NCBI RefSeq assembly: GCF_039523795.1
Contig: NZ_BAAAFZ010000046.1
Coordinates: 62,001 to 126,000, forward strand
From: Craurococcus roseus
GTDB lineage: Bacteria > Pseudomonadota > Alphaproteobacteria > Acetobacterales > Acetobacteraceae
Direction of reading: 5' to 3'
DNA: 64,000 nucleotides
The translations under genes and the position numbers were made by a program. The notes beneath the pieces were generated by a model. The model searched no databases and had not been told where the DNA came from. It saw only the letters and a list, made by a program, of their open reading frames with translations. Positions within the stretch are counted from its first letter, which is position 1, and each line of letters begins with the position of its first letter. Positions 34,374 to 42,790 of the stretch are shown here, in pieces.

Positions 34374-34386
34374 CCGCCGCCCTTCC

Positions 34387-34656
34387 CTACCGCTTCACGA
34401 ACTTGAAAAAGCGGCTCTCCTTGCCGTCGGCGGTCTTGTCCTGGTGGAGGAAGGCCAGCTTGCGGTCTTCGAAGGTCTCGAAGAACTCCTCCCAGGGGAT
34501 CGGCTTCAGCTTGTCGTCGGGCTCCGCGAAGTCGATCCGCAGGATGCCCTCGCCGTCCTTACCTTCCGTGCCCTCGACCACGGTGGGCCTGCCGCCGCGC
34601 TTCTCCACCCACTTGCGGATCTCGTCGTGGTTCGTCGTCGTGGTCCCTGAAGACAT
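34387..34656 (-). CDS. Small conserved hypothetical protein
   Basis: An 89-residue acidic/basic mixed soluble protein: TTTTNHDEIRKWVEKRGGRP, then EGILRIDFAEPDDK, IPWEEFFETFEDRKLAFLHQ and KESRFFKFVKR. It resembles a widespread family of about 80-100 residues with the HDEIRKW...GG.P opening and a W-x-E-F-F helix, sometimes mislabelled as a glucan-branching enzyme. It has no catalytic motif and its function is unknown. The start is ATG at 34656. A degenerate copy of part of it lies at 32596-32706, on the other side of the PhoD gene. It converges with that gene. Confidence 0.8.
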   Translation of the reverse strand: MSSGTTTTNHDEIRKWVEKRGGRPTVVEGTEGKDGEGILRIDFAEPDDKLKPIPWEEFFETFEDRKLAFLHQDKTADGKESRFFKFVKR

Positions 34657-34734
34657 CCCGTTCTCCCTCGCAGGACGGCACCGCGCCGCTCGCCGGGCTC
34701 AACTCATCCGCCCCCGTCCCTGTTCCTTGCGGAG

Positions 34735-35844
34735 TCAGGTCCAGTAGAGGACGCGGGCCATTGGCAGGCGGCGGGCGACGGCGGCTTCCAGCGCGGCGCG
34801 CATCGCCCTCATGGCATCGCGCGGGAACACCCATTTGACGCTGCCGAACTTGGTCGTTTTGCGCGTGCGCGAGGCCTCGTCCATGTCGAGGCGGCTGCCG
34901 GGGTACCAGTCCTGCAACACCTTCTTTGAGCCTTCCGTGAAGCGGTGGGTGATGAGTTCCACCGTGAGGTCCGGGTCGGCGGCGCCGTCCAGCGCGGCGG
35001 CGCAGTCGGCGAGCAGGCGGTCGTACTCCGCCTCCCAGTCCGGCAGCGGCATGATGGGCGCCACCGTGAGGCCGATGCGGTAGCCCGCCAGCGCCGCCTT
35101 GCGCATCGCCGCCAAGCGCAGCGGCATCCGCGGGGCGCCGCCCTCGAAGCGCTCGGCGGCGCGGGAGTTGACCCAGAAGCGGATGCGCGTGCGGCGGTTG
35201 TGGGCCAAGCCGAGCAACGGCTCCACCGCGTCGTACTTGGTGGTGAAGCGGAGCTGAACGGCCGCTTCCCACGCGCCGAAGAAGCGGATCGCCTCCGCCA
35301 GCGCGCCGGTGACGTGCTCGATCCCCAGCGGGTCGGTGTAGCAGGACGCCTCGAAGGTGGTGCCCTCGGCGGCGCGCGCCGGGTCGGTGGAGGTCACGGC
35401 GCCCTTGCCGAGCAGCGGGGGCAGTTCGGACAAAATCTCGGGCAGGTTGGCGTAGGCGCGGATGATGGGCGGGCCGCCCAGGGAACCGGCGAGGTAGCAG
35501 TACTGGCAGTGGGCCGGGCAGCCTTCCGCCAGGTCGAAGCGCCAGTCGGCGCTTGGCGGGATGGGCTGCGGCCGGCGACGGCTGGGCGAGGCGGCGACGA
35601 CCGCGAGGGTGGTCTTGGCGTCGCGGTAGGTGTCGGGCAGGCCGGACAAGCGGTCGGCCTTGAGGCGCACGACCTCCGAACCGAGCGCGGCGGCGCGCTC
35701 CGTCATTGCCTCGCCCTGCGGCCAGGACAGGGCGGCGGGCGTGACGAGGACGCGGCGCGGCACCCAGGGCGGGTGCGGCCGGGGCGGCTTCGGCGTCTGC
35801 GCCGCCGGGAGGAGGTCGGCCGTCGTGGGGAGCGGGTGGTCCAT
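34735..35844 (-). CDS. Radical SAM protein, spore photoproduct lyase-like (SplB family)
   Basis: A 369-residue radical SAM enzyme. The cluster cysteines are Cys109, Cys113 and Cys116 (CPAHCQYC). The N-terminal domain PRRVLVTPAALSWPQGEAMT, the substrate-side FTTKYDAVEPLL and HNRRTRIRFWVNS, and the C-terminal SRTRKTTKFGSVKWVFPRD fit the spore photoproduct lyase family. These occur in many non-sporulating bacteria, where the target is unproven; repair of a thymine photoproduct is one possibility. The start is ATG at 35844; upstream in-frame codons overlap the divergent oxidoreductase promoter region. Confidence 0.85.
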   Translation of the reverse strand: MDHPLPTTADLLPAAQTPKPPRPHPPWVPRRVLVTPAALSWPQGEAMTERAAALGSEVVRLKADRLSGLPDTYRDAKTTLAVVAASPSRRRPQPIPPSADWRFDLAEGCPAHCQYCYLAGSLGGPPIIRAYANLPEILSELPPLLGKGAVTSTDPARAAEGTTFEASCYTDPLGIEHVTGALAEAIRFFGAWEAAVQLRFTTKYDAVEPLLGLAHNRRTRIRFWVNSRAAERFEGGAPRMPLRLAAMRKAALAGYRIGLTVAPIMPLPDWEAEYDRLLADCAAALDGAADPDLTVELITHRFTEGSKKVLQDWYPGSRLDMDEASRTRKTTKFGSVKWVFPRDAMRAMRAALEAAVARRLPMARVLYWT

Positions 35845-35929
35845 GGCGGTGCAACGCGGCGGCGGGCGTCTCTTTTCTTCCCCGCCGCGAGCGCCACACT
35901 TGGGGGCGAAACCGGCACGGAACACCCTC

Positions 35930-36976
35930 ATGCCGTCGACGCTCGGCCTATCGATCCTCGACCAGTCCACCGTCGCCTCCGGGCGCGGGCCGGGCGACGC
36001 CATCCGGGAAACCTTGGAGTTGGCGCGGCTGACGGACGGGTGGGGCTACGGGCGTTACTGGCTGGCGGAGCACCACAACAGCGAGTCCCACGCGGGGTCG
36101 GCGCCGGAAATGCTGGTGGCGGCGATCGCGGCCACCACGAAGCGCATCCGCGTCGGCACCGCGGGGGTGATGCTGCCGCATTACTCCTCCTTGAAGGTGG
36201 CGGAGCAGTTCCGGGTGGCGGAAGCGGTCGCGCCGGGGCGGATCGACCTCGGCCTCGGGCGGGCGCCGGGGAGCGACGGGCGGACGGCCTTCGCGCTGAA
36301 CCCGAACGCCCGGGAGGCGGCCGACCGCTTCCCGGCGCAGGTGCAGGAGGTGCTGGGCTGGCTCGGCGACGGTTTGCCGGAGGGGCACCCGTTCCGGAGC
36401 GTGACGGCCTCGCCCGCCGTGCCGACGCGGCCGGAGGTTTGGATACTCGGCTCGTCGGACTACGGCGCGCAGGTCGCGGCGTTCTTCGGCCTGCCCTACT
36501 GCTTCGCGCACTTCATCTCCGACCGCGGCAGCGAGGAGGCGGTGGCGGCCTACCGCGAGGGCTTCCGCGCGCATCCGGGCGTGCCGGGCCGGCTGGGGGC
36601 GCCGCGGTCGGCGTTGGGCGTCTTCGCGCTCACCGCCGAGACCGAAGCGGAGGCTTGGCGGCTCTACAAGTCGCGCGAGTTGTGGCGCTTGTTCCGCGAC
36701 ACCGGGCGTTACCCGCCATTGCCTTCCGTGGAGGAGGCGGAGGCCTACCCGTTCTCGGAAGCGGAGCGGGCGCACCTCGACCGGCTGCGGGCGGGGGCGA
36801 TCGTGGGGGCGCCGGAGCAGGTGCGGGCGAAGCTGGAAACGCTGGCCGAGCGGCACGGGGCGGCGGAGGTGGCGGTGCTGACGCCCTGCCATGACCCGGC
36901 GGCGCGGCGGCTGAGCTACCGGTTGCTGGCGGAGGCGTTCGGATTGGCCGACGGCGGCCGGTTGGCGGCGGCTTAG
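35930..36976 (+). CDS. Luciferase-like (LLM) flavin-dependent oxidoreductase, MsnO8 type
   Basis: A 348-residue TIM-barrel enzyme using reduced FMN. It opens LGLSILDQSTVASGR, continues with YWLAEHHNSESHAGSAPEML, GTAGVMLPHYSSLKVAEQF and GRIDLGLGRAPGSDGRTAFA, and has PEVWILGSSDYGAQVAAFFG in the middle, the pattern of the MsnO8 subgroup. FMNH2 would have to come from a separate reductase. Substrate unknown. Gene start is the ATG 85 bases from the divergent SplB-like gene. It is the first of three LLM genes within 5 kb. Confidence 0.88.
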   Translation: MPSTLGLSILDQSTVASGRGPGDAIRETLELARLTDGWGYGRYWLAEHHNSESHAGSAPEMLVAAIAATTKRIRVGTAGVMLPHYSSLKVAEQFRVAEAVAPGRIDLGLGRAPGSDGRTAFALNPNAREAADRFPAQVQEVLGWLGDGLPEGHPFRSVTASPAVPTRPEVWILGSSDYGAQVAAFFGLPYCFAHFISDRGSEEAVAAYREGFRAHPGVPGRLGAPRSALGVFALTAETEAEAWRLYKSRELWRLFRDTGRYPPLPSVEEAEAYPFSEAERAHLDRLRAGAIVGAPEQVRAKLETLAERHGAAEVAVLTPCHDPAARRLSYRLLAEAFGLADGGRLAAA

Positions 36977-37097
36977 GCGCCCGCCCGCTTCCGCGGCATC
37001 CCGCTATCTTCACCTTGGCGGCGGCGCGCACCCGTGGGGCGCAACCCCGAGCACGGGAGGAAGAACGGCTTTCGGTTGCCGGCGACCGGGGCGGCCC

Positions 37098-38294
37098 TTA
37101 TTCCGCCGATTTGCCGGTGTGGAGCTTGAGCCGCATGTGGTCCGGCACCTCCTGGCCGGCGTCGGTGAACGCCTTGCGCAGGGCGCCGATGTGCGGGCCG
37201 AAGATGCCGGTGCGGTTCTCGCTGCACCATTCGCGGGAGGCGAGCGTCGTCTCCACCGAACCCTGGAACCGCGGCATCACCCAGCGGGCGAACAGCTCGT
37301 AGCTCCGCAGCGTGTCCTCGCGGCCGGCCCATTCGTGGGAGCGGAACAGGACCGCGCCGCAGCCGCCCTCGGTGTACTCGAGCAGGTTCGAGATGCCCCT
37401 GATGAGCGTGTCCGGCGAGCCGACGAAGGTGGTGCCGGCGCGCAGGCCCTCGCCCAGCGGGTCTTCGCTGCGCATCGGCGGGCGGCCGAGGGTGTCGCTG
37501 AAGTAGCTCAGCGTCTCCAGCCGCTCGCCGTGCGCCACCTCGCGCATGGCGCGCTCGTCCTCCTCGGCGCAGTGCATGTTGACCACCAAGCGCCAGTTCT
37601 TCCGGTCCAGCGCCTTGCCGTGCTTGGCCGCTTCCTTTTCGCCCAGGCGCCAGTGCTCCGCGAGCTTGGCGTTGCCGCCCGGCAGGCCGGCGCCGAGGGA
37701 CAGGAGACCGACGCCGTATTTGCCGGCGGCCAGCACGCCGGAGGGGGTGGTGGCGGAGGCGACGGCGATGGGGAAGCGCGGGTGGGTGTAAGGCGCGAGG
37801 TGGAGGCGGGCCTCGCGCAGCTCGAACCAGTCCGTCTTCATCGTCACCGGCTCGTCGCAGGCGAGCAGGCGGGTGATGGCGTCGAGCGCTTGGTCCATCA
37901 TCGGCCGCTGCTTCTCGGCCTCGATGCCCATCATGTAGGCGTCGGAGACCAGGGCGCCGGGGCCGCAGCCGAGCATGGTGCGCCCGCGCGTCATGTGGTC
38001 GAGCTGCACGAAGCGCTGCGCCACCAGGAACGGGTGGTGGTAGGGCAGGCTGGTGACGCCGGAGCCCAGCTTGATGTGCTTGGTGCGTTCGGCGGCGGCG
38101 GCGATGAAGATCTCCGGGCTGGCGATCAGTTCCCAGCCCGCCGAATGGTGCTCGCCGATCCAGGCCTCGTCGTAGCCGAGGTGGTCCAGCCAGGAGACCA
38201 GTTCCAGGTCGCGTGCCAGGGCGAGCGTCGGGTTGTCCCCCGCGCGGTGGAAAGGCGCGAGGAAGATGCCGAAGCGCAAGCCTCGATGGGACAT
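37098..38294 (-). CDS. Luciferase-like (LLM) flavin-dependent monooxygenase
   Basis: A 398-residue LLM enzyme resembling limonene/alkane monooxygenase-type proteins: RFGIFLAPFHRAGDNPTLAL, EAWIGEHHSAGWELIASPEI, LGSGVTSLPYHHPFLVAQRF and HMTRGRTMLGCGPGALVSDA. A 30-residue C-terminal extension beyond the barrel is typical for this subgroup. It needs external FMNH2 and O2. The substrate cannot be read. It lies head-on against the MsnO8-type gene and is followed, on the same strand, by nothing obviously linked. Confidence 0.87.
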   Translation of the reverse strand: MSHRGLRFGIFLAPFHRAGDNPTLALARDLELVSWLDHLGYDEAWIGEHHSAGWELIASPEIFIAAAAERTKHIKLGSGVTSLPYHHPFLVAQRFVQLDHMTRGRTMLGCGPGALVSDAYMMGIEAEKQRPMMDQALDAITRLLACDEPVTMKTDWFELREARLHLAPYTHPRFPIAVASATTPSGVLAAGKYGVGLLSLGAGLPGGNAKLAEHWRLGEKEAAKHGKALDRKNWRLVVNMHCAEEDERAMREVAHGERLETLSYFSDTLGRPPMRSEDPLGEGLRAGTTFVGSPDTLIRGISNLLEYTEGGCGAVLFRSHEWAGREDTLRSYELFARWVMPRFQGSVETTLASREWCSENRTGIFGPHIGALRKAFTDAGQEVPDHMRLKLHTGKSAE

Positions 38295-38331
38295 AAGGCC
38301 GTGTGCCTCCGCCGATGCGTCGGCGGCGAGG

Positions 38332-39576
38332 CTAGGGACCCATGGTGCCGCCGGTCAATCCGGCCGCGCCCTCGCCGCCCCGCGGCCCCGCCGCGCCGCG
38401 CCGCCCGGCGCCCGCCAAGCCGTATTCCCCCACCGTCCGCAGCGCCGCCGAGCCGCCGGCCACGGCGATGCGGGCGCCGGTGTCGGTCAGCTTGCCCTCT
38501 TCCGAGACGCGCAGCACCTGCACCTCGCGGTCTGCCGTGTTGCCGACGAGGAGGGTGCGCCCGTCCGGCGAAAAGGCGACGCCCTGCGCCCAGGCGCCGA
38601 CGCGCGCCTCGGACACGATGGACAGGCGCCCGTCGGCGATCCGGAGCATCCGCACCAAGCCGTACCCGTGGAACGGCGAGCCGGGCGGCTTGTTGGAGCC
38701 GTTCATCACCGTGACCGCGGCGAAGCGGCTGTCGGGGCTGGTCTGGATGCCTTCGGGCGTCTGGCCGACGCTGGCCGTGTCCACGATGCGCCACGGCTCG
38801 CGGCCGAGGTCGATCAGGCTCACCGTGTCCGCGTCGCCGGTGCCGCGGCCGATGTTGGCCACAACCGCCCAGCGGCCGTCAGGCGTGACGGAAAGGCCGT
38901 AGGGCCGGACGCCGGTGGTGATCTCGCGGTTGGTTTTCGTGACCTTCTCGTTATCAATGCTAAGCACGTTGACCATGTGGTCGCCGTAACGGGTGACGAG
39001 GGCGTGGCGGCCGTCCGGGGTGAAGGCGACGTGGCTGACCTCGGACGAGACGGGGCCGATCTCGACCTTGTTTACGGGCGTGACCGCGGTGCCGTTCGCG
39101 ATGCGGTAGACGCTGACGGTGCCCTCGGCGCGGTTGGCCACCAGCGCCAGGGTGCCGGCGCGGTTGATGGAAACGCCGGCGGGGCCGCTGCCGGTGTTGA
39201 GCGTGGCGGCGATGCGCGGCGGGTTGGAGGACAGGTCCACCACCGCCATGCCGTTGCCCGGGACGAGCTTGGACGGGTCGGTCGGGTCGTGCCGCTGGTT
39301 GGCGGTGACGAGGGCAAAGCGCTCGTTCGGCGAGATGGCGACGGAGGTGGGCGGACCGACCAAGCTGGCCGGCACCTGGATCTCCGCCCGGAGCCGGGGC
39401 GGGTTGGCGGACAGGTCGATGATGGAAAGCGTGTCGGGCGACGGGTCGCGGGCGGGCCGGACCACGCCGTTGTCCAACACGAGCTTGTTGTCGTTGGCCG
39501 ACAAGGCGATCTGGGCGCGCGCGGCCACCGGGGCGGCCAGCGCCAACGCCACCGCGGCCGGCAACAGGCGTTTCAT
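38332..39576 (-). CDS. Exported beta-propeller (YncE-like) repeat protein
   Basis: A 414-residue periplasmic protein: signal MKRLLPAAVALALAAPVAARA, then about seven blades with repeated strands such as SVAISPNERFALVTANQ, GVSINRAGTLALVANRAEGT, HVAFTPDGRHALVTRYGDH, GLSVTPDGRWAVVANIG and GVAFSPDGRTLLVGNTAD. This is the YncE / lactonase-like seven-blade propeller. No catalytic residues stand out; partners or ligands are unknown. The C-terminal 40 residues are Gly/Ala-rich. The ATG at 39576 begins the signal. It precedes the LLM monooxygenase gene by 37 bases on the same strand and may be co-transcribed with it. Confidence 0.85.
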   Translation of the reverse strand: MKRLLPAAVALALAAPVAARAQIALSANDNKLVLDNGVVRPARDPSPDTLSIIDLSANPPRLRAEIQVPASLVGPPTSVAISPNERFALVTANQRHDPTDPSKLVPGNGMAVVDLSSNPPRIAATLNTGSGPAGVSINRAGTLALVANRAEGTVSVYRIANGTAVTPVNKVEIGPVSSEVSHVAFTPDGRHALVTRYGDHMVNVLSIDNEKVTKTNREITTGVRPYGLSVTPDGRWAVVANIGRGTGDADTVSLIDLGREPWRIVDTASVGQTPEGIQTSPDSRFAAVTVMNGSNKPPGSPFHGYGLVRMLRIADGRLSIVSEARVGAWAQGVAFSPDGRTLLVGNTADREVQVLRVSEEGKLTDTGARIAVAGGSAALRTVGEYGLAGAGRRGAAGPRGGEGAAGLTGGTMGP

Positions 39577-39716
39577 GCTTGGATACCTCCCGGGCGGCGT
39601 CCCTTTGCCGCGCCGCAGTCTTGGAGAATGGAACGGATTCGGCAAATCAACGAAGCGCGGCTTGAGGCGGGCGCGGCTCCGGCTGACACTCATCTGAAGG
39701 CGGAGGAGGAGCGGGC

Positions 39717-40793
39717 ATGGACTTCGGCCAGTTCAACCTGATGGGCTACCGCGCGCCGGGCACCCCGACGCACCGCCTCTACGACGACGCGGTGGAGCAG
39801 GTGCGGGCGGCGGAAGCGGTCGGGTTCGGCGTGTCCTGGTTCGCCGAGCACCACTTCTCCAACTATTGCGTCTGCCCTTCGCCCTTGATGATGGTGGCGC
39901 GGCTGGCCGGCGAGACCTCGCGCATCCGCCTCGGCAGCGGCGTGGTGGTGGTGCCGCTCTACAACCCGGCGCGGCTCCTGGCCGAGATCGGCATGGCGGA
40001 CGCGATGACGCGCGGGCGCTTGGTGCTCGGCGTGGGCAGCGGCTACCAGCCCTACGAGTTCGAGCGCTTCGGCGAGGACCTGGCGGACGCGCCGGCGAAG
40101 CTGCTCGAATTCATGGAGATGCTTGACCTCGCCTTCGGGGCCGAGACCTTCCGCTACGAGGGGCGGCATTTCCGGATGCCCGAGACGCACATCGCGCCGC
40201 GGCCGGTAGGCGGGCCGCCGGAGGTCTGGGTGGCGGGGGACAACCAAGCGCTGCACCGCATGGCGGCGCGGCGGGGCTGCACGGTGATGGTGACGCCGCG
40301 CCACTTCACCCCGGCCATGCTGGAAGCGGCGCGCCGCAAGCTGGAGGACGTGTACCGCGCGGAAGGCGTGCCGCCCTCGCGGCTGCGGCTCGGCGTGCTG
40401 CGGCACGTCTGCGTCACGGAGAGCCGGGTCCAGGCGGCGGCGTTCCTGGACGACGTGCGCCACCAGATCAGGCTGTCGCAGAGCCTGCGCCGGCGCGAGC
40501 AGGCGATGGACGGCGCGATGCTGGTGGAGCGGCCTTGGGACGGGGAAATGAGCCTGGAGGACATGGCGGCGCACATGCTCGTGGGCCCGCCGGAGGCCAT
40601 CGCGGAGCGGATGGTTGCCGAGGTCCGCCGCGCTTCGCCTTGCCACTACCTGCTGCAATTCCAGGCCGGCGGGTCGCCTCTCGCCCTGGCGCTGCGCTCC
40701 ATCGAACGCTTCGCGGCGGAGGTGCGGCCGCTGCTGGAGCGCGGATTGGGGCCGCTGGACCGAATCGGGCTGGCCGCCGCGGAGGCGGCCTGA
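39717..40793 (+). CDS. Luciferase-like (LLM) flavin-dependent oxidoreductase
   Basis: A 358-residue LLM enzyme: MDFGQFNLMGYRAPGTPTHR, VSWFAEHHFSNYCVCPSPLM, RLGSGVVVVPLYNPARLLAE and GRLVLGVGSGYQPYEFERFG are standard family blocks. It differs from the other two LLM proteins nearby in its N-terminus and in having the YQPYEF loop, so they are not recent copies of each other. GGAGGAGGAG precedes the ATG. The dgoK gene follows 49 bases later on the same strand, which may be chance. Confidence 0.87.
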   Translation: MDFGQFNLMGYRAPGTPTHRLYDDAVEQVRAAEAVGFGVSWFAEHHFSNYCVCPSPLMMVARLAGETSRIRLGSGVVVVPLYNPARLLAEIGMADAMTRGRLVLGVGSGYQPYEFERFGEDLADAPAKLLEFMEMLDLAFGAETFRYEGRHFRMPETHIAPRPVGGPPEVWVAGDNQALHRMAARRGCTVMVTPRHFTPAMLEAARRKLEDVYRAEGVPPSRLRLGVLRHVCVTESRVQAAAFLDDVRHQIRLSQSLRRREQAMDGAMLVERPWDGEMSLEDMAAHMLVGPPEAIAERMVAEVRRASPCHYLLQFQAGGSPLALALRSIERFAAEVRPLLERGLGPLDRIGLAAAEAA

Positions 40794-40842
40794 GCGGAAC
40801 GGCGGATGCGCCCGCCGCGCCCGCCTGCTACCCGTAGCTTTC

Positions 40843-41754
40843 ATGATCGGAGTCGATTGGGGCACCACCAGCCTGCGCGCCTACCGGCTGGACGGGGCCG
40901 GCGCGGTGCTGGACCGGCGCGAAAGCGCGCAAGGCATCCTTTCGGTGCCCCAGGGCGGCTTCCCCGCGGTGCTGGACGGCGCCATCCGGCCTTGGCTGGA
41001 CGCCGGCGAGGAGTTGGTGCTGCTGTGCGGCATGGTCGGCAGCCGGCAAGGTTGGCGGGAGGCGCCCTACCTCCCTTGCCCGGCCGGCCCGGCGGAGATC
41101 GCCGCCGCGGCCGTGCCCTTGGCCTTTCCCGGCGCGCAGCGCTGCTTCCTCGTGCCGGGCCTCTCTGCCCGCGGGCCGGAGGGCGTGCCGGACGTGATGC
41201 GCGGCGAGGAAACCAAGATGATCGGGCTGCTGTCGGAGCTGGGCGACGGCGCGGCGTCGAGGGCGACGCTCTGCCTGCCCGGCACGCACAGCAAATGGGC
41301 GCGGCTGGAAGGCGGGCGCGTCGCGGGCTTTGCCACGCGCATGACGGGCGAAACGCGCGCGGTGCTGCTGGGGCACAGCATCCTCGGCCGCCTTTCGGCG
41401 CCGGCGCGGGACCAGGGGAGTTCGGACGAGGCGTTCCGGCGCGGCGTGCGGCGCTCGCGCGACCGGGGCGGCCTGCTGCACCACCTCTTCGGCACGCGCG
41501 CGCTCGGCCTGATGGGCGAGTTGGCGGCGGAGGAAACGGACGACTACCTTTCCGGCCTGCTGGTCGGCCACGAGGTGCGGGCCGCCGTGGAGGATGGCGG
41601 CACCACCGGCGGCGGCACCGTTCACTTGGCGGGCTCGGCCACGCTCTGCCGGCTGTACGCGTTGGCCTTCGCCGAGTACGGCGTGGCGCACCGGCTGCAC
41701 GACCCCGACATCGCGGCGCGCGGGTTGCACCGCATCGGCGCGACGCTGCCGTGA
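40843..41754 (+). CDS. dgoK: 2-dehydro-3-deoxygalactonokinase
   Basis: A 303-residue sugar kinase of the DgoK family that phosphorylates 2-keto-3-deoxy-galactonate in the De Ley-Doudoroff pathway. It opens MIGVDWGTTSLRAYRLDGAG (phosphate-binding), with ESAQGILSVPQGGF, LCGMVGSRQGWREAPYLPCP and the family signature DVMRGEETKMIGLL. LCLPGTHSKWARLEGGRVAG and FATRMTGE follow. Start at 40843. The aldolase gene dgoA lies downstream, split from it by a small lipoprotein gene. No dehydratase or transporter for galactonate is in the window. Confidence 0.92.
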   Translation: MIGVDWGTTSLRAYRLDGAGAVLDRRESAQGILSVPQGGFPAVLDGAIRPWLDAGEELVLLCGMVGSRQGWREAPYLPCPAGPAEIAAAAVPLAFPGAQRCFLVPGLSARGPEGVPDVMRGEETKMIGLLSELGDGAASRATLCLPGTHSKWARLEGGRVAGFATRMTGETRAVLLGHSILGRLSAPARDQGSSDEAFRRGVRRSRDRGGLLHHLFGTRALGLMGELAAEETDDYLSGLLVGHEVRAAVEDGGTTGGGTVHLAGSATLCRLYALAFAEYGVAHRLHDPDIAARGLHRIGATLP

Positions 41755-41919
41755 CCACCGCCCGCCGGGAGGCAGCGCTTCCCAGAACCCATGAACGGAT
41801 TCGGCGTTACAGCTTGGTTGGGCCGGTTCGCGCCGCCAGGGACCGGTTCGGCGCGGTCCGCTCCGGCGTGGCGGGCCGGCCCCCGCTGGTCGGCGAAACC
41901 GGACGGAGCGACACCCACC

Positions 41920-42102
41920 ATGCGCCTCATCCTGCCTGCCTTGATGCTGCTCGCGGTCGCGGGCTGCAACCGCGTGGACCCCTGGACCAGGTCGGACAGG
42001 CCCGCGACCCGCGCGCTGCCCGGCCCCGATTCGGCCGGCGCCGCGCAGCGCTACGAAGACCCGGGCATCCGCCCACAGCCCCGGCCCCTCACCCCGCGGT
42101 AG
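41920..42102 (+). CDS. Small lipoprotein of unknown function
   Basis: A 60-residue protein whose first half is a lipoprotein signal: MRLILPALMLLAVAGC with the lipid-bearing Cys at residue 16 and Asn/Arg after it. The mature remainder (NRVDPWTRSDRPATRALPGP, then a proline-rich end) has only about 44 residues and looks unstructured. No recognisable domain. It stands between dgoK and dgoA, 165 bases after the first and 58 before the second, in the same direction. The longer open frame beginning at 41791 is rejected because its first 43 residues are unlike a protein N-terminus. Confidence 0.7.
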   Translation: MRLILPALMLLAVAGCNRVDPWTRSDRPATRALPGPDSAGAAQRYEDPGIRPQPRPLTPR

Positions 42103-42160
42103 CCGCTGGCGCTGCCCCCGCCGCGGCCGGCCCCGAGCCAGCGGCGCGGGAGGAACGCGC

Positions 42161-42790
42161 ATGACCCTCGCGGGATGGCTCGCCCGCTGCCCCTTCGTCG
42201 CCATCCTGCGCGGCCTCCGGCCCGAAGACTCGGAGGCGGTCGGCGACGCGCTGGTCGACGCCGGCGTGACCGTCCTGGAGGTGCCGCTGAACTCGCCGGA
42301 GCCGTTGGAGAGCATACGGCGCCTTTCCGCCCGCTTCGGCGACCGGGCGCTGGTCGGCGCCGGGACGGTCATGACGGAGGCGCAGGTGGCGCAGGTGGCG
42401 GAGGCGGGCGGCAGGCTGCTGGTGACGCCGCACGCCGATCCGGCGCTGGTGCGCGCGGCCAAGGCGCGGGGTATGCTGGCCGCGCCGGGCTTCTTCACGC
42501 CGGCGGAGGCGTTCTCCTTGCTCGCCGCCGGCGCGGACGCGCTGAAGCTGTTCCCGGCCGAGGCCGCCTCACCGGCCGTGGTGAAGGCGCTGCTAGCGGT
42601 GCTGCCGCCAGGAACGGCGCTGCTGCCGGTGGGCGGCATGTCGGCGGAGACGATCGGGCCGTGGCACGCGGCCGGCGCCGTCGGATTCGGCGTCGGCGGG
42701 TCGCTCTACAAGCCCGGCGACGCGCCCGGCGTGGTGGGGGAACGGGCCCGCGCGCTGCGCGCCGCACTGGCCGGGGCGCGCGCCGCGTGA
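42161..42790 (+). CDS. dgoA: 2-dehydro-3-deoxy-6-phosphogalactonate aldolase
   Basis: A 209-residue KDPG/KDPGal aldolase: CPFVAILRGLRPEDSEAVGD, then TVLEVPLNSPEPLESIRRL with the base Glu, LVGAGTVMTEAQV and APGFFTPAEAFSLLAAGADA, then the Schiff-base Lys in ALKLFPAE. It splits the DgoK product into pyruvate and glyceraldehyde 3-phosphate. The sequence EVPLNSPEPLESI (rather than EVTLRT...) favours the phosphogalactonate over the phosphogluconate enzyme, and the dgoK neighbour supports that. It overlaps the next start (GTGA). Confidence 0.92.
   Translation: MTLAGWLARCPFVAILRGLRPEDSEAVGDALVDAGVTVLEVPLNSPEPLESIRRLSARFGDRALVGAGTVMTEAQVAQVAEAGGRLLVTPHADPALVRAAKARGMLAAPGFFTPAEAFSLLAAGADALKLFPAEAASPAVVKALLAVLPPGTALLPVGGMSAETIGPWHAAGAVGFGVGGSLYKPGDAPGVVGERARALRAALAGARAA

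Noticed and set aside
41791..41919. Longer start for the small lipoprotein
   Set aside because: The first 43 residues are unlike any signal or domain, whereas ATG 41920 begins a textbook lipoprotein signal.
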